A DNA stretch of 64,000 nucleotides from an uncultured Lachnospiraceae bacterium. Lineage in GTDB: Bacteria > Bacillota > Clostridia > Lachnospirales > Lachnospiraceae. This document shows positions 35,325 through 43,529 of this stretch, piece after piece; the first letter of the stretch is position 1; each line of letters opens with the position of its first letter. A program made the position numbers and the translations under genes. Where the stretch lies: the NCBI GenBank assembly GCA_900539175.1, contig UQAW01000005.1:1-64000 (forward strand). Reading direction: 5' to 3'. The notes beneath the pieces were generated by a model. The model searched no databases. It had not been told where the DNA came from and saw only the letters and a list, made by a program, of their open reading frames with translations.

Positions 35325-36296
35325 TTACTTGCTTCCACAACCTTCACTTGCCTTTCCGCACGTATTTTCCAGAATCCGCAGATAATGGTTTGCCTCCCGG
35401 AGAACGTGATCTGCAAGCAACGGCAGGATTAGTGATGAGATTTCACATTCCGTTATTCCCTTTGTACCCGCTTTCTTAAAATCGCGGTATTTTTCTGTTT
35501 CCTCCAATGTCTTTCTGGTCAAATCATCCATCGTTCTACAATCCTGCTTCTTTGCTTCCGCAAGCAGTCCCTTGTAATCCCCGGCAAACCCATTGGCTGC
35601 CTCAATTAACTCTTCCTCTGACGGGTCCAACAATCCCCGGATAAACAGTGCGTGTTCCATCATAATCTGATTCCAGAACATTTCCGTCTCTCGGATACAC
35701 TTCGGACTGATTGTTCCATGCATCTCAAGTTCCCGCAAAAAAGACTGGTATAATTTTGCTTCCCGGATAATATGCTTAATCAGCAGCGGATAATTTGCCG
35801 TATAAAGCTTACACACAGTTACATCCGCCAAAATTCCTTCCTTAAAATCAATCAAGCCGCACACCAACCGAAGCGCCCTTTGATTTAACGCTCTGACCTC
35901 CATCATCCGCTTTCTGTTATCACCGCATCTACTCCCGACTTTCGAGCACCGCTCTCCTTGTTCCGTACATATTCCCCCGCTTTTCAGGCACTGTTCATCC
36001 GCTGTAATCTGAAAATTAATTGGAATCCCTGTAAGCCGTGATGTCTTTTTTTCAGCCGAAGCCGTAAATTCCGTAACCACTTCCCCCGACTCTAATACCC
36101 TGCCGCCAACCACATGTTCACTGAGCCGCACCGCTTCTTCCAACACCTGCTCAAACTGGCTGCGGAACCATCCTGCCCTCTTTATACAATCACAATCCTT
36201 CCCCTGAAATCCCGCTTCCAGAAAAAGCGAATGTTCCTTCATAATCCTTGCAAAAAACAAATGAAGCTCTAACGATAATATTTCAAAATTTTTCAT
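35325..36296 (-). CDS. DUF2935 hemerythrin-like helical protein
   Basis: A 323-aa protein of two tandem four-helix modules with repeated E/H ligands (EHSLFLEAG, EHALFIRG, HIIREAKLYQ, HVLREANHYL), the DUF2935 pattern, likely binding a di-metal centre. An unusual Cys-rich insert of about 25 residues (four Cys, around 120-145) and a C-terminal CGKASEGCGSK tail are extra. The ATG at 36296 follows GGGGGT; the open frame continues 51 codons upstream, but that stretch is translated dispersed repeat. It precedes the multicopper oxidase on the same strand, suggesting a joint role in metal or oxygen handling. Confidence 0.8.
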   Translation of the reverse strand: MKNFEILSLELHLFFARIMKEHSLFLEAGFQGKDCDCIKRAGWFRSQFEQVLEEAVRLSEHVVGGRVLESGEVVTEFTASAEKKTSRLTGIPINFQITADEQCLKSGGICTEQGERCSKVGSRCGDNRKRMMEVRALNQRALRLVCGLIDFKEGILADVTVCKLYTANYPLLIKHIIREAKLYQSFLRELEMHGTISPKCIRETEMFWNQIMMEHALFIRGLLDPSEEELIEAANGFAGDYKGLLAEAKKQDCRTMDDLTRKTLEETEKYRDFKKAGTKGITECEISSLILPLLADHVLREANHYLRILENTCGKASEGCGSK

Positions 36297-36333
36297 GATT
36301 ACCCCCTGACTGAATTCCTCTAACAGAATCATA

Positions 36334-36468
36334 ATGATGTTGGGGTCAAAAGCTATTTTGACCCCTATGATACACGGATTGCTCCGCATTTCATGCTCCC
36401 GCAATCCTAAAAACATTCGAAATCCGCCCTGTTCGGGCTGCTTTCTCATGTTTTACTGGTATCATCAT
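36334..36468. repeat. Dispersed repeat family A, copy 3 (135 bp, cleanest)
   Basis: Bounded by ATGATG at the left and ATCATCAT at the right. Inside are a GGGGTCAAAAG/CTATTTTGACCCC hairpin, the GGATTGCTCCGCATTTCATG core with a matching CGCAATCC, and AATCCGCCCTGTTCGGGCTG. The reverse complement matches most of 22309-22497. Confidence 0.85.
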
Positions 36469-36645
36469 AATTTCAAAATGATTTACACTATTTCTTATTA
36501 CCATATGAATCATAAATCCAAACTGCTAACAAAACTCCTGTCACGTTGAAAACGAAACAACTGCCACATTGGCTTATCTGAATTTCCAACCATTCTAAAC
36601 CATCTCTCATCTTTCACACCCATAAGTTACTTACCTTCACGCTCT

Positions 36646-36858
36646 GAAGTAAACAGCAGAAGGCGCAAACCTGCGGCAGGGTGGCATAGCGTACGGCTTC
36701 AGAAGTTCCAAGTGAAAGACGGCACAGATTCCAGGGAGAGAGCTCGGTTCTCCAAACCGAGTTCTCTCCCTGGAATCTGCGCCGCCTTTCGCCTGAAACT
36801 TCGAAGCCCGTACGCTCCGCCTCCCTGCCGCAGGTTCGCGCCCTCTGCGTTCGTCTTC
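36646..36858. repeat. Long near-perfect inverted repeat (~210 bp)
   Basis: Two arms of about 100 bp, roughly 85% complementary, meet at CTCGGTT-ctccaa-AACCGAG (36743-36761). The arms hold AACCTGCGGCAGGG and AGATTCCAGGGAGAGA with their complements. The unit is G+C-rich against its surroundings and no gene lies inside. It could be a palindromic mobile element (MITE-like) or the template of a very long RNA hairpin. It sits 13 bases past the stop of the DUF2325 gene, so it may also stop transcription. Confidence 0.85.
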
Positions 36859-36871
36859 CATAACCTAAGCA

Positions 36872-37156
36872 CTAAACCGCAGCATAAGGTCTCAAAATCT
36901 CCGCCAATGCGCTCGCACTGCTTGTATGACATCTTACGATTTCCGTGTTGCTCTTTTTGGCTTCCTCCACCGCAGTTTTCACCATTTTGTGAGATACTGT
37001 ATTCGTAAACAACACCAAAAGATCCGGACTGCCAATCTGTTTATTCAGATCGGCACTCATCTGGGTGAATACCTTTGCCTTACATTTATGCTTTTTACAG
37101 ATTTCTTTATATTGGGTGACCATACGGTCATGTCCGCCTACAATCACAACACTCAT
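36872..37156 (-). CDS. DUF2325 protein
   Basis: A 94-aa cytosolic protein opening MSVVIVGGHDRM, with VFTQMSADLNKQIG and LVLFTNTVSHKMV, the DUF2325 (PF10087) pattern with its GGHDR motif. A GGAGG is 7 nt before the ATG at 37156; upstream in-frame codons overlap the flavodoxin gene and lack a site. It ends the DUF3793-flavodoxin operon behind an iron-box-like site, which suggests metal-responsive expression. The biochemical role is unknown. Confidence 0.85.
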   Translation of the reverse strand: MSVVIVGGHDRMVTQYKEICKKHKCKAKVFTQMSADLNKQIGSPDLLVLFTNTVSHKMVKTAVEEAKKSNTEIVRCHTSSASALAEILRPYAAV

Positions 37157-37172
37157 ACATATTCCTCCTGTT

Positions 37173-37601
37173 TTAACCGACCAGATCCTGACCCAGTTTC
37201 TTACAATTTTCCTTTGCTTCATCGTCAGGTTCATTATTACAAATCAGCCCTTCGCCGCCAGCAATCACTGCTCCTGCATCCTGCATTCTCTGCGTCCAGA
37301 TACGCATCCACTCTCCGTCGCCCCAGTCATAAGAACCGAATAGTGCAACCTTTTTTCCTGACACAAATCCTTCTACTTCGGAAACAAACGGTTCTACCAC
37401 CGTGTCTTCTAATTCCTCGGCACCCATTGCCGGACAACCTAAAGCAAATGCATCGCAGTCCTTTAAATCTGCCGCATTACAGTCTTCCATAGCAACTACC
37501 ACGGCCTCACCGCCTGCCGCATTGATACCTTCCCCAACAGCCGCAGCCATCATCTCTGTGTTACCTGTTCCACTCCAATATGCTACTACAACTTTACTCA
37601 T
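37173..37601 (-). CDS. Flavodoxin (short chain)
   Basis: A 142-aa FMN electron carrier. The phosphate-binding loop is WSGTGNTEMMA at residues 9-19, and the isoalloxazine loops are at about GCPAMGAEEL and GSYDWGDGEW. Flavodoxin replaces ferredoxin when iron is scarce. Its place between DUF3793 and DUF2325, downstream of a GGTTAG-N6-CTAACC box like those of the feo operon, supports iron-controlled expression. Confidence 0.95.
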   Translation of the reverse strand: MSKVVVAYWSGTGNTEMMAAAVGEGINAAGGEAVVVAMEDCNAADLKDCDAFALGCPAMGAEELEDTVVEPFVSEVEGFVSGKKVALFGSYDWGDGEWMRIWTQRMQDAGAVIAGGEGLICNNEPDDEAKENCKKLGQDLVG

Positions 37602-37664
37602 GATATAAAATCCTCCTTCTATTTTTTATAATTTGCAAGGCTATGAAACATCCCTTTACCGGAA

Positions 37665-38222
37665 CTATACGTTACACGACCTCGCCGCATAATTGCCATA
37701 TACTTTGCTGACGGCCTCTCTCTTAACCTTCTGATACAGAGCAAATTTCCTGCGTGCTGCCTCCACATCTCCGTAAACCTTCCAATATCCCGAAAGGAGA
37801 TAGTTTTTCCCTTCACACCGGATAAACCCTTCCACATCTTCCAGAGGATAGCCCAAAATAATCCCCAGTTCATGAGGATATGGCATCGTCCCATCCAGAT
37901 ATTGTGCCGCACGCTCACTGAGACGCTTCAAAACTGCTTCCACGGAAAACACCTCATAACCATAATTCCTCAGGAAACTCTGATTCGATTTTTTCCTAAG
38001 AATTCTCTTCAGTTTTTCCTCTCTGTAAATCAGCCAAGCGCACTTTCTCCTTCCACGGTACAGGAAGTAAATCATAGCACCGGATCCTTCGGTCAGATTT
38101 TTTACTTCTTCCGTCGTAGAATTTTCCAACATCAATAGATTTGCAGGTTTCACATCAGCAAGTACAGGTGCACACTGCTCCGCGATTCTCAATTGTTTCT
38201 CATAGATTGTCTCACAGGCCAT
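37665..38222 (-). CDS. DUF3793 protein
   Basis: A 185-aa cytosolic protein matching the DUF3793 pattern: an RGRRKCAWLIYRE strand, YPHELGIILGYPLEDVEGFI, then the K..LLSGYWKVYGD segment. Genes of this family commonly travel with flavodoxin and feo genes in clostridia, as here. AAGGAG lies 8 nt before the ATG. It is the first gene of a three-gene unit preceded by the palindromic box at 38341-38358. No reaction is known to me. Confidence 0.85.
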   Translation of the reverse strand: MACETIYEKQLRIAEQCAPVLADVKPANLLMLENSTTEEVKNLTEGSGAMIYFLYRGRRKCAWLIYREEKLKRILRKKSNQSFLRNYGYEVFSVEAVLKRLSERAAQYLDGTMPYPHELGIILGYPLEDVEGFIRCEGKNYLLSGYWKVYGDVEAARRKFALYQKVKREAVSKVYGNYAARSCNV

Positions 38223-38340
38223 AATTTCATCTCCTTTCCCACTTCAGGCGATTTAGGTAATTAGCGAAACTGCAAACCGACTCCGGAAGAGTTTTGCAAT
38301 CGCCTATTTCTTCAATTATCTGATAAAAATCACTGTTTTT

Positions 38341-38358
38341 GGTTAGTTTTACCTAACC
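38341..38358. promoter_or_regulatory. Iron-box-like operator upstream of DUF3793-flavodoxin
   Basis: GGTTAG-tttta c-CTAACC: 6-bp inverted arms with a 6-nt spacer, the same geometry as the feo operator at 41623-41640. The half-sites resemble DtxR/IdeR boxes (AGGTTAG.CTAACCT). It lies about 120 bases before the DUF3793 start. Confidence 0.7.
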
Positions 38359-38438
38359 TCCTGTTTTAAGATAAGGGCAACATTTTACCGGAAAACAAAG
38401 GATGTTCTGCCCGGTTGTTACCCTGTACTTCTTTCTTT

Positions 38439-38500
38439 AAACGGACATATCTGCCAACACAGACACCACCATTCATGAAAGTCGATTGCTCCGCGCTTTA
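38439..38500. repeat. Dispersed repeat family B, copy 2
   Basis: AAACGGACATATCTGCC...CACAGACACCACCATTCATGAAAGTCGATTGCTCCGCG, close to 8643-8700 over about 60 bases. The hairpin part is worn. Confidence 0.6.
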
Positions 38501-38522
38501 TAATACTTCCATCTCTGTACAA

Positions 38523-38696
38523 CTATACGTTCTTTTCCTTATGCACTGCAGCCTTTGTTGCTGCCGAACAGCATCCACAGTTTCCGCCGCAGCTCGCACA
38601 AGTCTTTCCTGCCCGTTTATCTTTGATCATCTTCCGTACAACCAAAGCTACCACTGCAATCAAAATTACCAACACAAAAATTGTACCTGCGCTCAT
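38523..38696 (-). CDS. FeoB-associated Cys-rich membrane protein
   Basis: A 57-aa protein: one N-terminal membrane segment (TIFVLVILIAVVALVV), a basic stretch, then a Cys cluster CASCGGNCGCC. This is the layout of the small FeoB-associated Cys-rich proteins (PF12669-like), thought to assist Fe2+ uptake. It lies 121 bases downstream of feoB on the same strand, past a stem-loop. GAGGTGATTGA provides the ribosome binding site. Confidence 0.9.
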   Translation of the reverse strand: MSAGTIFVLVILIAVVALVVRKMIKDKRAGKTCASCGGNCGCCSAATKAAVHKEKNV

Positions 38697-38766
38697 TCAA
38701 TCACCTCTTTTATTTCTGATCCCGGCGGCAATCTTGCTTTATCTCCTGCCGCCGGAACACTTCTGC

Positions 38767-38824
38767 TTCTTAGGAACTATCCTGTGCAATCTGCACAAGT
38801 CATTTTTCTACAGTTCCTTAAGAA
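38767..38824. other. Stem-loop between feoB and the Cys-rich gene
   Basis: TTCTTAGGAACT (38767-38778) pairs with AGTTCCTTAAGAA (38812-38824, one bulge), overlapping the feoB stop codon; an inner TGTGCA-atc-TGCACA hairpin lies within. No T-run follows leftward, so it is more likely an mRNA processing or stabilising element than a terminator. Confidence 0.45.
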
Positions 38825-40998
38825 ATCGTTGCCTTTACTTTTACCTTCAGCGTATTACTCTCTTTATAAGGACGGAACAACAAATAACCCAACAAAGCAA
38901 TTACAAGAAATGCCGCAACTGTTCCGATACTGAAGCTTCCTCCTTCAAACAGATGCCAGATCTGGTAAACCACTAAAGATACAGCATATGCCAGAATTGT
39001 CTGATATCCGATTGCAAACCAGAACCACTTCGCATTGTTCATCTCACGTTTGATTGCTCCCATTGCAGCAAAGCAAGGTGCACACAGAAGGTTGAATACC
39101 AGGAAGGAATAGGCTGCTGCTGCTGTAAAACTGCCGGCCAGACTTCCCCAGACCTCTGCACCGTCCTCTGCAACTTCTGCAAAACCATACAAAACACCAA
39201 ATGTACCAACCACGTTCTCTTTCGCAACCAATCCGGTAACTGCTGCAACTGCCGCTCTCCAGTTGCCCCAGCCAAGCGGAGTAAACAGCCATGCAATACC
39301 GCGTCCAATGGAAGCCAGCAGAGAGTTTTCCATATCTTCTACCATGCCGAATCCGCCGTTTTCGAATCCAAAGCCCTGTGTAAACCAGATGAAGATTGTA
39401 GATAACAGGATTACCGTACCTGCTTTCTTGATAAAGGACCAACCACGCTCCCACATGCTCCGCAGCACATTTCCTACGGTTGGAAGATGATAAGCCGGAA
39501 GTTCCATAACAAACGGTGCCGGATCACCTGCAAACATTTTTGTTTTTTTCAAAATAATACCAGAACAAATAATTGCAAGCACACCTACAACATAAGCACT
39601 TGGAGCCACCCACCACGCTCCATCAAACAATGCTCCTGCAATCAGGGCAATGATCGGAAGTTTGGCTCCACATGGAACAAACGTGGTGGTCATAATGGTC
39701 ATTTTACGGTCACGGTCATTTTCAATTGTTCTGGATGCCATGATTCCCGGAACACCACACCCGGAACCGATCAGCATCGGGATAAAGGACTTCCCGGAAA
39801 GACCAAATTTACGGAAAATACGGTCCATGATAAATGCAACTCTCGCCATATATCCGCAAGCCTCCAGAAATGCCAGAAAGATAAACAGCACCAGCATCTG
39901 AGGAACAAATCCCAACACTGCGCCGACACCGCCGATGATACCGTCTACAATCAGACTCTGGAGCCACTCGGCACAGCCAAGAGCTTCCAGTCCTGACGTT
40001 GCAAGTTCAGGAATTCCCGGAATATGCAGGGAAGAGATACCAAATAAATTCCAACCTTCTCCAAACACCCCGTCATTTGCCCAATCCGTAGCCCAGGTAC
40101 CTACTGTCGTGACAGATACGATATATACAACCGCCATAACTGCAAAGAAAATCGGAAGTCCCAACCAACGGTTCGTAACGATTTTATCAATCTTATCGGA
40201 AGTTGTCAGTTTGTTCTTATTCTTTCGCGTATATGCCTTTTTCGTAACCTCACCAATATAAACATAACGTTCATTGGTAATAATACTCTCCGCATCATCA
40301 TCCAGCTTTTTCTCCACATCGGAAATGACCGCTTCCACATCCGGAGTAAATTTCATCGTCTCTTTAATCTTATCATCCCGCTCAAACAGCTTTACCGCAA
40401 AGAAACGCTTCTGTTCCTCCGGAATACTGCCATCAAGGCGGCTCTCAATTTCTTCCAGTGCAGATTCAACTGTATCCTGGAATTTATGTACCGGCAGGTG
40501 GTTCGCTTTTTTCTGTGCAAGACTTACAGCTTTTGCAGCCGCTTCCTTGATTCCTGTACCTTTCAAAGCAGAGATTTCAACTACCTCACACCCCATCTGT
40601 CTAGAAAGCTCTGAAGTTTTAATCTTATCTCCGTTCTTCTCCACCACATCCATCATATTAACCGCCATGACAACCGGAATTCCCAGTTCCATCAATTGGG
40701 TGGTCAGGTAAAGATTTCTTTCCAGATTCGTTCCGTCTATAATATTCAGAATCGCATCCGGACGTTCCGTAATCAGATAATTTCTGGCAACTACCTCCTC
40801 CAATGTATATGGAGACAGAGAGTAAATACCAGGAAGGTCCATGATTACCACATCTTTGTTGCCTTTCAGCTTTCCTTCCTTTTTCTCCACCGTAACTCCA
40901 GGCCAGTTACCTACAAACTGGTTGGAACCGGTCAAAGCATTGAACAACGTCGTCTTACCACAATTTGGATTACCGGCAAGCGCAATTTTTACTGACAT
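38818..40998 (-). CDS. feoB: Ferrous iron transporter FeoB
   Basis: A 726-aa Fe2+ uptake protein. The N-terminal G domain has G1 GNPNCGKTT (residues 9-17), G3 DLPGIYSL and the MVLVVNMMD-like G4 region (VVMAVNMMDV). A helical GDI-like linker follows, then the membrane domain with the two Gate regions, including GSGCGVPGIMASR and FVPCGAKLPI. The ATG at 40998 follows GGAGG by 8 nt; an in-frame ATG 19 codons upstream has no site and no homology. It is third in the feoA-feoA-feoB unit, with a further palindromic box (41069-41086) before it. Confidence 0.96.
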   Translation of the reverse strand: MSVKIALAGNPNCGKTTLFNALTGSNQFVGNWPGVTVEKKEGKLKGNKDVVIMDLPGIYSLSPYTLEEVVARNYLITERPDAILNIIDGTNLERNLYLTTQLMELGIPVVMAVNMMDVVEKNGDKIKTSELSRQMGCEVVEISALKGTGIKEAAAKAVSLAQKKANHLPVHKFQDTVESALEEIESRLDGSIPEEQKRFFAVKLFERDDKIKETMKFTPDVEAVISDVEKKLDDDAESIITNERYVYIGEVTKKAYTRKNKNKLTTSDKIDKIVTNRWLGLPIFFAVMAVVYIVSVTTVGTWATDWANDGVFGEGWNLFGISSLHIPGIPELATSGLEALGCAEWLQSLIVDGIIGGVGAVLGFVPQMLVLFIFLAFLEACGYMARVAFIMDRIFRKFGLSGKSFIPMLIGSGCGVPGIMASRTIENDRDRKMTIMTTTFVPCGAKLPIIALIAGALFDGAWWVAPSAYVVGVLAIICSGIILKKTKMFAGDPAPFVMELPAYHLPTVGNVLRSMWERGWSFIKKAGTVILLSTIFIWFTQGFGFENGGFGMVEDMENSLLASIGRGIAWLFTPLGWGNWRAAVAAVTGLVAKENVVGTFGVLYGFAEVAEDGAEVWGSLAGSFTAAAAYSFLVFNLLCAPCFAAMGAIKREMNNAKWFWFAIGYQTILAYAVSLVVYQIWHLFEGGSFSIGTVAAFLVIALLGYLLFRPYKESNTLKVKVKATIS

Positions 40999-41068
40999 TT
41001 CTTCTTCCTCCTCACTACTATCCTTCCCAAAGGTCAGCCCGTCATAATTCTGCATGAATGGTCCATTG

Positions 41069-41086
41069 CGTTAGATACTGCTAACC
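41069..41086. promoter_or_regulatory. Iron-box-like palindrome between feoA and feoB
   Basis: GTTAG-atactg-CTAAC (5-bp arms, 6-nt spacer), the same layout as the boxes at 41623-41640 and 38341-38358. It may be an internal operator for feoB. Confidence 0.5.
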
Positions 41087-41101
41087 CATGTCTAAAAAAA
41101 A

Positions 41102-41323
41102 TTACTTTACTTCAATCATTTCGGCATCTGCTTTACGAAGTGACAGCTCATAACCGCGCACCGTAACTTCTACCGGATCACCCAGAGGGGCTACCTTCCG
41201 CACGTATACTTGTGTCCCTTTTGTGATCCCCATATCCATAATCCGGCGCTTCACCGCACCTTCTCCATGGAGCTTCACTACGGACACCGTCTGACCGCAT
41301 TTCACATTCCGAAGCGTTTCCAT
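41102..41323 (-). CDS. feoA: FeoA-domain protein (second copy)
   Basis: A 73-aa SH3-like FeoA protein that assists FeoB: an N-terminal LRNVKCGQTVSVVKLHGEG strand pair, RRIMDMGITKGTQV and a PLGDPVEVTVRGYELSLRK end, the full FeoA pattern. It lies 103 bases before feoB and 37 bases behind the first feoA, with a GGAGGAG site. Confidence 0.93.
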   Translation of the reverse strand: METLRNVKCGQTVSVVKLHGEGAVKRRIMDMGITKGTQVYVRKVAPLGDPVEVTVRGYELSLRKADAEMIEVK

Positions 41324-41360
41324 TTTCTATACTCCTCCTTTTTCTGCCTTGATATCTTAT

Positions 41361-41573
41361 TTATATCATGATTTTGTTCGCCATCTCTTTACTGATTGCA
41401 ACCCTGGAGTTTTTGACATTTACAATTACATTACCATCTACTATGGAAATAATTGTCACCTCACCGCCAGCCACAAAACCCAGATTTTCCAAATGTCTCT
41501 TTACCTCTTCTTTTCCACCGACTTTAATAATCTTGTTTGCTACTCCCGCAGGCGCCATAGTCAAAGGCATCAT
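41361..41573 (-). CDS. feoA: FeoA-domain protein (first copy)
   Basis: A 70-aa FeoA protein opening MMPLTMAPAGVANKI, with HLENLGFVAGGEVTII and VNVKNSRVAISKEMANKI. It differs clearly from the second copy, so the two may have separate roles. AGGAG is 5 nt before the ATG at 41573 (a second ATG follows at once). It is first in the operon, directly behind the promoter-operator at 41618-41650. Confidence 0.93.
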   Translation of the reverse strand: MMPLTMAPAGVANKIIKVGGKEEVKRHLENLGFVAGGEVTIISIVDGNVIVNVKNSRVAISKEMANKIMI

Positions 41574-41617
41574 TATCACTCCTTTTGTAAAATAAGTTAT
41601 TCTCATCTAACCATCAT

Positions 41618-41650
41618 AATAAGGTTAGCACATGCTAACCTTATTGTCAA
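41618..41650 (-). promoter_or_regulatory. feo operon promoter with palindromic metal-repressor operator
   Basis: AATAAGGTTAGCA (41618-41630) and TGCTAACCTTATT (41633-41645) are perfect 13-bp arms around CA. A leftward -35 TTGACA (revcomp 41645-41650) abuts it, so the operator fills the promoter spacer and -10 area. The half-site GGTTAG/CTAACC resembles DtxR/IdeR-type iron boxes; repression by Fe2+ is the expected logic, by inference. Confidence 0.8.
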
Positions 41651-41703
41651 TACTAAATTTAAAATTTTTATCTTTCCAAATGAACCTCTGATTCCTATCA
41701 TAG

Positions 41704-42498
41704 TTATTCCGAAATCTCTTCTTGATTTCCTGACTTTTCTGTTATTCCTTTTGCCTTACTTCTGATAACCAATAAGATTATACCTGCTGCCAAAGTAAAT
41801 ATCGAGATAAACTGTGAGGTTGAAAATGTCCCCACATTTCCCCGTTCCAGATCTCCCCGGAAAAACTCCAGAGAAAACCTTCCTATGCTATACAAAATCA
41901 GATACCATGCCGTAACTTGTCCATCTGCTTTCTTTCTCTTATCAAACCACAGCAAAAACGCAAACAGCAGAAGATCCAATACACTGGAAATCAACTGTGT
42001 AGGTAAAAGCGACACTCCATTTGGTGCAAAATCGGAATTATGAAATGTAATTCCAATCGGCAGCGTTGTCTCAACTCCATAACAGCAGCCTGTAAAAAAG
42101 CATCCGATCCTTCCGATTCCCTGCGCCAGCGCCACGCTCGGCAGCCCTATATCAAAATACTTCCACATCTCCAATTTATTCTTCCTGCAGAACAGATAAG
42201 CTCCCAGAATTCCGCCCAAAATTCCGCCGTATACTACCCAGCCGTCTCCAAAATTCCGAATTACGGACATTGGATCTGCTATAATCGAAGGGAGCGTCGT
42301 CAGACAATACAAAATCTTGGAACCTAAAAACCCAAAGATCAGGCACCAGATTACCAGATCAAAAATCTTATCCGAATTCAATCCTTTTTTCTTCGCCCTT
42401 CTCTCTGCAGTCACATAGGCTGCAATAACTCCGATTGCAATCATCAGACCATACATATGCACGGTAAATGGTCCGATGGAAAATAGCTCATTATACAT
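41704..42498 (-). CDS. lgt: Prolipoprotein diacylglyceryl transferase
   Basis: A 264-aa membrane enzyme transferring diacylglycerol from phosphatidylglycerol to the lipobox Cys of lipoprotein precursors. It has about seven TMs, the opening FTVHMYGLMIAIG with the essential His-Tyr area, YGGILGG, and the Lgt signature GRIGCFFTGCCYG. Several lipoproteins in this window (17450, 43522, 54635, 60735) would be its substrates. Confidence 0.96.
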   Translation of the reverse strand: MYNELFSIGPFTVHMYGLMIAIGVIAAYVTAERRAKKKGLNSDKIFDLVIWCLIFGFLGSKILYCLTTLPSIIADPMSVIRNFGDGWVVYGGILGGILGAYLFCRKNKLEMWKYFDIGLPSVALAQGIGRIGCFFTGCCYGVETTLPIGITFHNSDFAPNGVSLLPTQLISSVLDLLLFAFLLWFDKRKKADGQVTAWYLILYSIGRFSLEFFRGDLERGNVGTFSTSQFISIFTLAAGIILLVIRSKAKGITEKSGNQEEISE

Positions 42499-42564
42499 CT
42501 CTCGTCTCCTATCTATTTATTCACTTTTCCAACAACAAATGCTCCTGCTGTAATTTCAAATCTT

Positions 42565-42604
42565 ATGATACACGGATTGCTCCGCATTTGACGCTTGTAT
42601 CATC
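42565..42604. repeat. Dispersed repeat family A, copy 4 (remnant)
   Basis: ATGATACACGGATTGCTCCGCATTTgACGCTTGTATCATC: the core of family A with inverted GATAC/GTATC ends, about 40 bp, in the gap upstream of lgt. Confidence 0.7.
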
Positions 42605-42653
42605 TTATTATGATTTCGTATTTATTGTAACTGTTCCGTGCTTAAAGTTACCT

Positions 42654-43529
42654 TTACTTTTTAACTGCTGCAACCATTGCCCTGATATAATCGGGATCTG
42701 TACCGCAGCATCCGCCGATGACACCTGCACCGGCTTCCACAAGAGAAGTCATGTGCTTTGCAAATACACCGGCTTCCATGTTATAAATTGCCTCGCCTCT
42801 TTCATTGATCACCGGCATACCGGCATTTGGCTTTGCTATCACCGGAATCCTTGCAATCCGCTTCATGGATGCTACCACAGCTTCCATTTGATCCGGTCCC
42901 ATCGAGCAGTTGATGCCTACGGCTGCTGCACCCATCTCCTGCAAACTTTCCATGGCCTCCACCGCATTACCCCCGAAGAAACCGGAACCATCAGCTTCCA
43001 CGGTCATAGAACACAACACCGGCAGATCACAGACAGACTGGGCCGCATCCAAAGCTACCATCATCTCATCCACACACATCATGGTCTCTGCTACCAGTAA
43101 ATCCACACCGGCATTCGCCAGTGCCGTAATCTGCTCGATATATGCCTCAAGAAGTTCTTCGTAGGTAATCTCTCCTTTCGGCTCCATCAGTTTGCCTGTA
43201 GTGGTGAGATCACCGGCAATGTAGGCACGGCCACCCACTGCCTCTTTTGAGATACCTACCAGACGTGTATTTAATTCTTCTACTTTATCCGCCATGCCAT
43301 AATTGGCAAGACTGATCCGATTTGCAGCGAATGTGGGGGCATAGACAATCTGAGTCCCTGCTTCCACATATTCCCGCTGCAGTTTAATCAGAACCTCCGC
43401 ATGTTCCAGAGTCCATAGTTCTGTACTGATTCCCTTTGGCATTCCCGCTTTTGTCAAATTGGAACCTGTTGCTCCGTCCAGAATCACAAGACCCTGTTGT
43501 GTTAACTGTGCGAATTCCTGATTATTCAT
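42654..43529 (-). CDS. Homocysteine S-methyltransferase domain protein
   Basis: A 291-aa protein matching the N-terminal homocysteine-binding module of MetH / BHMT: LDGATGSNLTKAGMPKG at the start, a zinc Cys in GINCSMGPDQ and the GGCCGTDP motif with the paired zinc Cys near the C-terminus. No folate or cobalamin domain is attached, as in clostridia that split MetH or use S-methylmethionine-type donors. AGGAGGG lies 6 nt before the ATG at 43529, which overlaps the end of the foldase gene by 8 bases. Confidence 0.9.
   Translation of the reverse strand: MNNQEFAQLTQQGLVILDGATGSNLTKAGMPKGISTELWTLEHAEVLIKLQREYVEAGTQIVYAPTFAANRISLANYGMADKVEELNTRLVGISKEAVGGRAYIAGDLTTTGKLMEPKGEITYEELLEAYIEQITALANAGVDLLVAETMMCVDEMMVALDAAQSVCDLPVLCSMTVEADGSGFFGGNAVEAMESLQEMGAAAVGINCSMGPDQMEAVVASMKRIARIPVIAKPNAGMPVINERGEAIYNMEAGVFAKHMTSLVEAGAGVIGGCCGTDPDYIRAMVAAVKK

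Noticed and set aside
36637..37008. Mirrored open frames on both strands (74-98 aa) sharing peptides such as PCRRFAPSA
   Set aside because: They arise from the ~210-bp inverted repeat: the same sequence is read on both strands. No ribosome binding sites and no codon bias support them.
38439..38522. Possible small RNA between the iron operons
   Set aside because: The sequence is explained as a worn copy of dispersed repeat family B; no promoter-terminator pair supports an RNA gene.
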